A stretch of 34,081 bases of DNA from Lentisphaerota bacterium. GTDB taxonomy: Bacteria; Verrucomicrobiota; Kiritimatiellia; JAAZAB01. Location of the stretch: NCBI GenBank assembly GCA_012514555.1, contig JAAZAB010000501.1:1-34081 (forward strand). The letters run 5' to 3'. Below, one piece after another: positions 9,337 to 16,655 of this stretch; within the stretch, counting starts at the first letter, position 1; every line of letters begins with the position of its first letter. Made by a program: the position numbers and the translations under genes. Below the pieces are notes generated by a model that did not search any database, was not told the origin of the DNA, and saw nothing but the letters and a program-made list of their open reading frames with translations.

Positions 9337-10616
9337 TTTTCGCACTCAAGCGCGGCGCCTGCCGCGTCCTTCCGGACGACCTGGTTGAGCCCCATGCCCA
9401 GCAGCAGAAACACGTAGATGTACGCGATCCGCTCATACAGGTAGGATTCGAACACGTTGTGTATCTCGAAGGCCAGCAGCAGGTACAGCGCGAAGGCGCC
9501 CGCCCATTCGGCACGCCGCCTGAAAAACGTCCAGAGCAGCTTCAGCTTGAAAGCCCACCATGCGATAATGCCGATCAGACCGGTTTCCGCCAGCATGCTG
9601 AAAAATTCGCTGTGCGCGTGCCAGAATGCCCATTCGAACTCCGGATTGTTCAAGTCCACGTGGTCGCGGTTGAACCGCCAGTAGCCAATGCCGTTGACGG
9701 GGTTCTCCCGGAACACATCCACGGCTTTCCTCCAGAACACCAGCCGCCCCCTGTTGCTGCCGTTATGCATGTCGGCCATGGATGCCGCGTGAGCGGCGGC
9801 CGCATGAACAAGGGCGGGCTTGAAAACGTAAAGCCCGCCCACAGCCGCCGCGCAGCACAGGAGCAGGCACGCCATGCTCAGCAAGGCCTGCTTCCTGAAC
9901 TCGAGCAGCAGGATGACCGGGACCAGCGCCAGCAGCGCCAGGTAGGAAGCCCGGACGCGCTGCATCGCGACAAGGGAGGCGAACATAAGCACGTTGCCCG
10001 CGCTGAACAACTTCCATCCCCATCCCTTCTTCCGGACAAAGGTCACGAGGAAGAAAAGGAAGCCTGAGAAGGCGATGATCGAGGAATGCATGAAGAAATT
10101 GGAATAGCAGTATGGCCGGTCCTGCGCATACCCGGTCACGAGCGGCGCAAAAAGCATTCGCGCCATGCCGTAGACCGCCAGCCCCGAGAAAATCAAGGCG
10201 AGCGCATTTTCCAGTTTTCTTATGGGCTTGTACTGGCACATCAGGATCGGCAGGCACACGATCCTTCCGACCTGGAGCACGCGCTTGAGCACTTCCGCGT
10301 CCCAGGTTCCGATCCAGCTTGCCGCCAGCCCGAGAATGGCAATGGCGGTGCAGTATTCCAGCCCGCATCTCACATACCCGCTCTTCCACACTTTCAGGCA
10401 GAAAAGGAGCGCGTAAAAAACGAATATGTGGCTTCTGAGCTCCGCCGTGATCGCATAGGCCGGAATGACAAGCAGGGTCGCCCACGTGTAGAGAAAATCC
10501 GGGTCAATTATCCGCTTCCAGCCCGGCGCCGGATTGTCCGGCCCGCGGGCCCCGGAATCCGCCTGGCTGTCACGGGCCTGGCGTTGCGTCGAATTGCTTG
10601 TGCCGCGTTCGTTCAT
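9333..10616 (-). CDS. O-antigen ligase/polymerase-like (Wzy_C) multi-spanning membrane protein
   Basis: Multiple hydrophobic helices plus NGIGYWRFNRDHVDLNNPEFEWAFWHAHSEFFSMLAETGLIG (Wzy_C-type H-x-HSE..L.E.G..G motif). ATG 10616 (MNERGTSNS) preferred over the listed 10793, which overlaps the neighbouring gene. Confidence 0.85.
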   Translation of the reverse strand: MNERGTSNSTQRQARDSQADSGARGPDNPAPGWKRIIDPDFLYTWATLLVIPAYAITAELRSHIFVFYALLFCLKVWKSGYVRCGLEYCTAIAILGLAASWIGTWDAEVLKRVLQVGRIVCLPILMCQYKPIRKLENALALIFSGLAVYGMARMLFAPLVTGYAQDRPYCYSNFFMHSSIIAFSGFLFFLVTFVRKKGWGWKLFSAGNVLMFASLVAMQRVRASYLALLALVPVILLLEFRKQALLSMACLLLCCAAAVGGLYVFKPALVHAAAAHAASMADMHNGSNRGRLVFWRKAVDVFRENPVNGIGYWRFNRDHVDLNNPEFEWAFWHAHSEFFSMLAETGLIGIIAWWAFKLKLLWTFFRRRAEWAGAFALYLLLAFEIHNVFESYLYERIAYIYVFLLLGMGLNQVVRKDAAGAALECEK

Positions 10617-10627
10617 TTTCGAGGCGC

Positions 10628-11743
10628 TCAATCCGCAAGCTTGATTTCCCTGCCTGAAGCGCCGCCGATGACCAGGCGATCCGGAGTGACTTGCGTGACC
10701 TTTTCGAAATCTGCCTTGACCAGGCCCTGGCCGGGCGTCATGTAGACCGTGAACTGCGCCTTTTCCCCGGGCGCCAGCGACGCGGTCGCCCACGGCTCGT
10801 CCCAGTTCTTGGCGTCAATGTCCCGGGACAGGCTGATTTCAAGCAGGTAGTCGTTGTCCCTGTGGAGAATGCAGGCGAACGGCTGCCGCATGATTGCCTT
10901 GCCCAGCTGCACGGGCGAATAATGGAACAGGACGTATTCCCTGCTCTTCTCGTCGCCGATGACGCTCCAGGACGCAGGCACAAAGGCGTACACGCTGTCG
11001 CCCTTCTTCTCCGGCCCTTCCTTCGGCGCGAAGTCCACAACGCCCTCTATCGGCCACGGCGTCCAGCTGTAGGGCTTGACGCCAAGCTTGTCCAAGGCCG
11101 GCCATTTGAACTCGGTGACCCAGCAGTTTGTGCCCGGAGCGTATATGTAATCGCCGCGGTCATATTTTCCCCCGGCGGCAACGCGGGCATGCCCGACCAT
11201 GATGAACCTGGCCTTGTCGCGGCCCTTGTTTTCAATCTCGTAGTCCATGCGAAGCTGGGCATGCTTTTCCGATGCCACCATCGTTTTGGCAAAAGCCAGC
11301 TCGGTCGTCCTGCCGGTCGTGAAATCAGGATAGCTTATCACGGTCCTGAACGCGAGAGTGGCGACGCCGCCGTCAACCCGGGCGTCTGTCTGCCAGGCCG
11401 CGGTCTTGAGAAGGCCCTTGCTCGCGCCGCGCTTCCTGCTGTCTCCGACCCAGGGCAGGCAGTCGAAAAAGCCGTCGAGGCTCAGGAAGCTTTGCTCCAT
11501 GGTCTCCCGGCGGAAAAAGACATCGTGCCCGGACGGCTTGTAGAAATACGTTGCCGGGAACATGGCCTTGCCGGGAATAATGACGCTTTTGAAAAAAGAG
11601 TTCTCGAGTATCACGGCGCGCTCACCGCTCATGGTTTCTTCGCGCACGCTGATCTTCATCGCGTTTTCCCCCGCCATCGCGGCGCAGCCAATGCAGAATC
11701 CCGTTGCCAGGGCCGCGCGCATTGCCGTTGATGATCGTTTCAC
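10628..11743 (-). CDS. Secreted galactose-mutarotase-like fold protein
   Basis: 371 aa, GTG start, signal-like N-terminus (ALATGFCIGCAAMAGE). Beta-rich pattern ENSFFKSVIIPGKAMFPATYFYKPSGHDVFF...LDYEIENKG...FVPASW...LAPGEKAQFTVYMTPGQG typical of mutarotase-like proteins. Confidence 0.55.
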   Translation of the reverse strand: MKRSSTAMRAALATGFCIGCAAMAGENAMKISVREETMSGERAVILENSFFKSVIIPGKAMFPATYFYKPSGHDVFFRRETMEQSFLSLDGFFDCLPWVGDSRKRGASKGLLKTAAWQTDARVDGGVATLAFRTVISYPDFTTGRTTELAFAKTMVASEKHAQLRMDYEIENKGRDKARFIMVGHARVAAGGKYDRGDYIYAPGTNCWVTEFKWPALDKLGVKPYSWTPWPIEGVVDFAPKEGPEKKGDSVYAFVPASWSVIGDEKSREYVLFHYSPVQLGKAIMRQPFACILHRDNDYLLEISLSRDIDAKNWDEPWATASLAPGEKAQFTVYMTPGQGLVKADFEKVTQVTPDRLVIGGASGREIKLAD

Positions 11744-11794
11744 TCCGGTATTTCCTTTCCTGTTTCAAGTCCAGGTTCGCGGGCAGGCCGCCGC

Positions 11795-13945
11795 TTATTT
11801 TTTCCAGCCGCGCGCCAGCGCCTCATCCGGAAGCATGCGCGCCCTGAGGCTTTCGAAGCTCCCGCCGATCTCCGCCTGCCCCACCACGTCCCAGAGCGAA
11901 GTCTTCATGTGCCGCAGGGCGAGCCCGGCCGCGATCCACGGCTGGGTCCACCCGGTTTCAATGCACCACGGGCCCCAATCGCTGTCGGAATTGGACGCCC
12001 AGTAGTCCCAGTCCCGAAAATTGAATGCCCTGTACCATGCTCCGGAAAGCTCCGGGTGCGTTTCGGAATGAGTTTGAATACGGCAAAGATAGTCTGCCAG
12101 CTTGTCCGCGGCCCGGGCGAATGCCGGGTCGCCCGTGACGGCGGCGGCCTCGTTCAAGCCGATCAGGCCGAAGTTGCACGTGTAGAGCGAATCTGACACC
12201 GGATCGCCGTCCTTTTCGATGAGGCTCGTTTCGCACGTGCCGAAAGCGGAGTTGGTTTTGGCAATGCAGCCCTTGTATTCGCCTTCTCCCTCCCTGATGA
12301 TCTCGCGGATCGCCCCGCAATCTTCCTGCAGCGCGAGCAGGTCCGAGGCCAGGATGCGAAACCATTCGCGGTGCTCGGGCGTGTCGCTCACGCGCAGCAT
12401 CCAGGAGAACGGCAGCATGGCCCGGGCCAGCTCGAGCGAGCCGCTGCCGTTGACCCATTCCCACCGGTCCGGGTACGCGTTGATGAGCGTTTTCAGGCAC
12501 GCTTCGCTCCGCGCCAGGAACGGCTCGAACCGGGTCTTTGTGTAGGCCCATAAGTAACAGGCCGGCAGCCATGCCTGCATGTGAACGGTGTTCTCGACAT
12601 GGTTCTCGCGCCAGTAGAATTCCCAGCCGTTCTCCAGCAGATCGCCCTTCTTCAGGCATCGCCTGCGATGCCCGTTCACGCCGGTCACCCGCAGGTTGGC
12701 CAGCAGGCATCGCGTGATCGCGTCGGACCAGCGCCTGTCCCTGCGCAGCCCCGCAACCGTAAGCGCGCCGAGCAAGGCGCGGGCATTGTCGTCGCCCCAA
12801 TACTTGTCGGGATTGTCCAGCGCCCATGGGAGGAAGCCGCAGGACGGGCCGGCGGGATCCGCGCTCTGCGCGGCGGCGGCAAGGTCCGATTTCAGGAGCC
12901 CGTAATCGAGCAGGTTGCCGGCAAGCGCGCCGTGATTTGGGCGGGCGTTGAGCGCAGCGTCGAAGGCCATGAGCATGCCTGCTTCGCACACGCAGTCGTA
13001 GCGCACGGCGTAGCGCACCGGCTGGCTTCCGTCCTCGCGGATCGAGGAGCTGAAGCCCTCGAGGATTCCGAGAGAGCCGTCGCCGCCGGGACAATCCGCG
13101 CCCGGCCTGTCGAGCAGGTTGAACTTCGTGGACCGGTCAAGGACTTCCGCGGGCCATGCGGCGTGCCGCAAGACCCGGCTATTTTCCATCCAGTCAGCCG
13201 CGCACCGAAGAGCCCGGAGCCCGGCGTCTTTTGGCAGAGGTTCGCCGGGGCCGAAGCAGGGCCGGACCGCCGCGGTCCAGCGCAGTTCCGGCACTTGAAC
13301 GCCGGGCGTCAGCCAGGACAGTATCGCCTGCCATATCGCCTGCCATGCCCGCGCCGGCATGTACCGGCCGGTGACGAACTGGCTGAGCTTGGTTGCGGCC
13401 ACCAGCAGGTTGCCGCGCGGGTGCTCGAAAAGAAGCGGCGTTGTGGGCGTGTTGTCCAGCCCGAAAACGGCCGTGTCCACGCCGACCACGCGGGCAAGGA
13501 CCATGTGCGAGGCGCCCGCATTCACGGGCACGTGGACGCACCCGTTGACCGCGACAATCCGCATCGGGCCAAGCAGTTTGCCGAAAAAGCCCGACACGAC
13601 CACGCCCCGCAATAACTTGTCACGCTCCGGCTTCCCGACATCGAGCCCCGGAAGCGCGGCCGGATACTCGGCATAGATCCGGAGGTTTTTGGCCGCGGCT
13701 TCGGCGAGCAGCGCGGCATCCAGCGCGGTCTGCTTTTCGGGATAGCCGTCGGCAAGGACGGCTACGGCCCCGTTCTCCGGCGCCATCCTGATCGCCTCGG
13801 CCGCAGTCCCGCAGCGCGCCGGGGTCCTGCCCGCGGCCGCGGCAAGAGTCACAAACAAGTCGTTCTCCGGCAGGCACGAGAATACAATACCGCAGCCATC
13901 CGGCGCGGAACGATTTCCCGAGGCAGCCCCCGCTTTAGTTTTCAT
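11795..13945 (-). CDS. GATase/ThuA-like N-terminal domain + six-hairpin (alpha/alpha toroid) glycosidase-like protein
   Basis: 716 aa; HPRGNLLVAATKLSQFVTGRYMPARAWQAIWQAILSWL, then helical toroid-like repeats (NHVENTVHMQAWLPACYLWAYTKTRFEPFLARSEACLKTLI, FGLIGLNEAAAVTGDPAFARAADKLADYL). No obvious signal peptide. Confidence 0.6.
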   Translation of the reverse strand: MKTKAGAASGNRSAPDGCGIVFSCLPENDLFVTLAAAAGRTPARCGTAAEAIRMAPENGAVAVLADGYPEKQTALDAALLAEAAAKNLRIYAEYPAALPGLDVGKPERDKLLRGVVVSGFFGKLLGPMRIVAVNGCVHVPVNAGASHMVLARVVGVDTAVFGLDNTPTTPLLFEHPRGNLLVAATKLSQFVTGRYMPARAWQAIWQAILSWLTPGVQVPELRWTAAVRPCFGPGEPLPKDAGLRALRCAADWMENSRVLRHAAWPAEVLDRSTKFNLLDRPGADCPGGDGSLGILEGFSSSIREDGSQPVRYAVRYDCVCEAGMLMAFDAALNARPNHGALAGNLLDYGLLKSDLAAAAQSADPAGPSCGFLPWALDNPDKYWGDDNARALLGALTVAGLRRDRRWSDAITRCLLANLRVTGVNGHRRRCLKKGDLLENGWEFYWRENHVENTVHMQAWLPACYLWAYTKTRFEPFLARSEACLKTLINAYPDRWEWVNGSGSLELARAMLPFSWMLRVSDTPEHREWFRILASDLLALQEDCGAIREIIREGEGEYKGCIAKTNSAFGTCETSLIEKDGDPVSDSLYTCNFGLIGLNEAAAVTGDPAFARAADKLADYLCRIQTHSETHPELSGAWYRAFNFRDWDYWASNSDSDWGPWCIETGWTQPWIAAGLALRHMKTSLWDVVGQAEIGGSFESLRARMLPDEALARGWKK

Positions 13946-14025
13946 TGCGCCCCCATTATGTGATGAGTTTCATGCCTTGAGATCGGCCCGACGCCGGACG
14001 CGGAAAATTCACGCGGCGCCAGGCT

Positions 14026-15555
14026 TTAGACAGTGCAAGTCGTTTTCCGGGCCGGCGTTGCCGGGCGCGGCACGAAAACGCCCGGAAGCAGGCCGGTCGG
14101 CCGGGAATGATCGACAGCGATCTGGCCGTTGACGATTACCCAGGAAATGCCAACCGGGTACTGGTGCGGCTCGTCGAAGGTTGCCGTGTCCCGAATGGCG
14201 TCAGGGTCGAACACCACCAGGTCGGCCCAGGCGCCCTCGGCAATTACGCCGCGGTCGGCCAGCCTGAGGCGCTCGGCCGGCAGGGCGGTCATGCGGCGCA
14301 AGGCTTCGGACAGCGGAAATATCCCGAGGTCGCGCGAGTAGCGGCCAAGGACGCGCGGACAGGTTCCGTAGTGGCGCGGCTGCGCATGGCCTTCCCGGAA
14401 CTTCACGCTCCACCCGTCGGAGCCCACTGCCGTGAAAGGGCTGAGCATGAAACAGCGGACATCCTCTTCGGCAATGTTATGGAATACGCAGTATATCGCG
14501 GTCTGGTCGGGATACTCCTTCACCACGTCCAGGACGGCGTCCGCAACATCATCGGGCTTGGCCGAGCGCCCGCGCATTCCGGCTATTTCAGCCAGATTGC
14601 GCCCGACCATGGCGGCGTCCGGGGCCGTTGCCACAACAACGCGGGACGTGTCGCCGCCGTACACTCTTTCAAGCTTCTCGGTAAGTTCGGACCGGGCGCG
14701 GGCGCGGACCGCTGGGTCATCGAGCCTGGCGCGCAGGTCCGAAGGCGAGCCCTCCTGGAGCCGCTGTGAAAGCAGGAGCAGAATCCGGCCGCAGCACGCG
14801 GTGTATGGATACTGGTCATGAGTGACGTCTAGGCCGCGCCGGCGGGCGGCGTCAAGCACGGCGATCACCTCGCGGCTGCGTCCGAAATTATTCACGCCAA
14901 CCGTTTTGATGTGGGAAACGTGCGCGGGCAGCCCGGCTTCTTCGGAAATGCGCAGCGTTTCCCCGATCGCGTCCAGAATCCGGTCGCCCTCGTTGCGCAT
15001 GTGCACCGTGTAAATGCCTCCGGCGTCCGCGGCCGGCCGCGCGAGGCGGATCACCTCGGACGTTTCGGCGTAATAGCCCGGGACATATTCGAGCCCGGCC
15101 GAAAGCCCCATGGCGCCCGCGGCCATGTCGGCGGCCACCAGCTCGACCATGCGGCCCATCTCACCCGGGGTCGGCGCGCGGTTGACATTGCCCACAACTT
15201 CCCGGCGCGCCGAGTTGTGCCCGGTCAGAAAAGCGATGTTCGGGCCGCATCGGCCGGCCACGCATTCCGGCAGTTCGGCCGGCAGCCTGCCGAACCCGCA
15301 ATTGCCGCTCACCACGGTCGTCACACCGGCCTGCAGGTAGTTCAGGTTGTGGCCGATTGAGCAATGCGTGTGCAGGTCAATGAAGCCCGGAGACACCGCC
15401 TGTCCGGCAGCGTCAAGGACATGCCTTGCGGAGCCCGAAATTGCGGCGCCAAGCGCGGCTATCCGGCCGTCCTTGACCGCAACGCAGCCGGGCCATGGCT
15501 GACCGGCACTGGCGCCCGCGAAAATCAGCCCGTTCACGATTTTCAAGTCAAACAT
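14026..15555 (-). CDS. N-acyl-D-amino-acid deacylase (D-aminoacylase-like amidohydrolase)
   Basis: PGFIDLHTHCSIGHNLNYLQAGVTTVVSGNCGFG, LPAHVSHIKTVG, ERLRLADRGVIAEGAWADLVVFDP, PVGISWVIVNGQ: the D-aminoacylase branch of the amidohydrolase superfamily. SD AGGAGA upstream. Confidence 0.88.
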   Translation of the reverse strand: MFDLKIVNGLIFAGASAGQPWPGCVAVKDGRIAALGAAISGSARHVLDAAGQAVSPGFIDLHTHCSIGHNLNYLQAGVTTVVSGNCGFGRLPAELPECVAGRCGPNIAFLTGHNSARREVVGNVNRAPTPGEMGRMVELVAADMAAGAMGLSAGLEYVPGYYAETSEVIRLARPAADAGGIYTVHMRNEGDRILDAIGETLRISEEAGLPAHVSHIKTVGVNNFGRSREVIAVLDAARRRGLDVTHDQYPYTACCGRILLLLSQRLQEGSPSDLRARLDDPAVRARARSELTEKLERVYGGDTSRVVVATAPDAAMVGRNLAEIAGMRGRSAKPDDVADAVLDVVKEYPDQTAIYCVFHNIAEEDVRCFMLSPFTAVGSDGWSVKFREGHAQPRHYGTCPRVLGRYSRDLGIFPLSEALRRMTALPAERLRLADRGVIAEGAWADLVVFDPDAIRDTATFDEPHQYPVGISWVIVNGQIAVDHSRPTGLLPGVFVPRPATPARKTTCTV

Positions 15556-15748
15556 GGCAACACGTCTCCTGCCGGCATTTGCGCCAACATTGCCCGGCGT
15601 TCACATGGGTTGCAGCCTGAACGTATGCGCGCATGGAGTCAAGGAAAAACACCGTTGCGCGGCTGCCGCGGCCAAGGCTGCGTCAGGAACGGCGACCGGG
15701 GCCCATGCTTCTCCGAAGCGGCTTCGCAGAGAAAGAGCAATCGGATAT

Positions 15749-16579
15749 TCAGGCGCTCTTTTCATGTTCAAGAAGTCTCATGCCCCGGGCCCATGCCTGC
15801 GCCAGAAAGACGGCCGGGTCCCTGAACTGGGAGTTCCTTATGTCCGCCTCCAGGTGGAGATTCCCGCAATAGCCTAAAGAGTGAAATACCTTTCTGAACC
15901 CATCCCAATCTATCGCGCCCTCGAAGGGCAGGGTATGCGCGTCCGTTCCCGTGTTGTCGTGAATGTGAACCGTAAAGAGCCGGCGCCCGAACTTCTCCAG
16001 GAGCCTGAAACATTTTCCGTTCAGGTTCTCATGCCCTGAATCGTAGCAAAACCCGATGTTCGCATCGTCAAATTCAGCCATGAAATCCTCCAGCACCATG
16101 TCGTAATACGGGTCTTCGCCGTTCTCAAGGGCCAGCTTTACGCCGCGCCCGGCGCCGTACGCCGCCAGCGCGCTTACGCTTCTGCGCCCCTGTTCGATCA
16201 TCTTGTCCCGAACCGGGCCCGGCGGCTGACCGTGCGGCAGCGTTCCATACAGGAGGTGAATCACCAGGATTTTGCACTCCAGCTCAGAGGCGGCGTCCAT
16301 GGCCAGCTCGCACTGGCGCATGCCTTCCCGCCTCCGATTATCTTCAAGCGAGAACAGGAGCGGGCCGTCTCCCGACCACGGCGCGTGAATCGAGTCGAGC
16401 GCCAGGCCGTTCGTACCCAGCAATTTCCGCAGCGCCGCCCGTCCAGGGGCCGTCATTAAACCCGAATACCCGGGATTGGGCCCGAGGGATACGACTTCGA
16501 AACCCGCCTCCCGGATCATCGGGATTGCGCGGTCAAAGGGAATTGTCTCGTCAAACGAAGAAATGGTCGCGAGCTTCAT
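15749..16579 (-). CDS. Sugar phosphate isomerase/epimerase (xylose-isomerase-like TIM barrel)
   Basis: MKLATISSFDETIPFDRAIPMIREAGFEVVSLGPN, CKILVIHLLYG, VKLALENGEDP, IGFCYDSGHENL, LFTVHIHDNTGTDAHTLPFEGAIDWDGFRKVF. Start ATG 16579 chosen over the listed 16618. Confidence 0.85.
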   Translation of the reverse strand: MKLATISSFDETIPFDRAIPMIREAGFEVVSLGPNPGYSGLMTAPGRAALRKLLGTNGLALDSIHAPWSGDGPLLFSLEDNRRREGMRQCELAMDAASELECKILVIHLLYGTLPHGQPPGPVRDKMIEQGRRSVSALAAYGAGRGVKLALENGEDPYYDMVLEDFMAEFDDANIGFCYDSGHENLNGKCFRLLEKFGRRLFTVHIHDNTGTDAHTLPFEGAIDWDGFRKVFHSLGYCGNLHLEADIRNSQFRDPAVFLAQAWARGMRLLEHEKSA

Positions 16580-16655
16580 GCCGGCAAATCCTCTGTGATA
16601 TGGTTTCCCCGACGTCAAGCGTTCACGGCATCAGGGCTGTACGGCCGTGTTCCTC

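Noticed and set aside
11958-13094. 378 aa minus-strand ORF overlapping the 716 aa ORF in another frame
   Set aside because: Arg-rich alternative frame without signal or motifs; the 716 aa frame carries glycosidase-like pattern.
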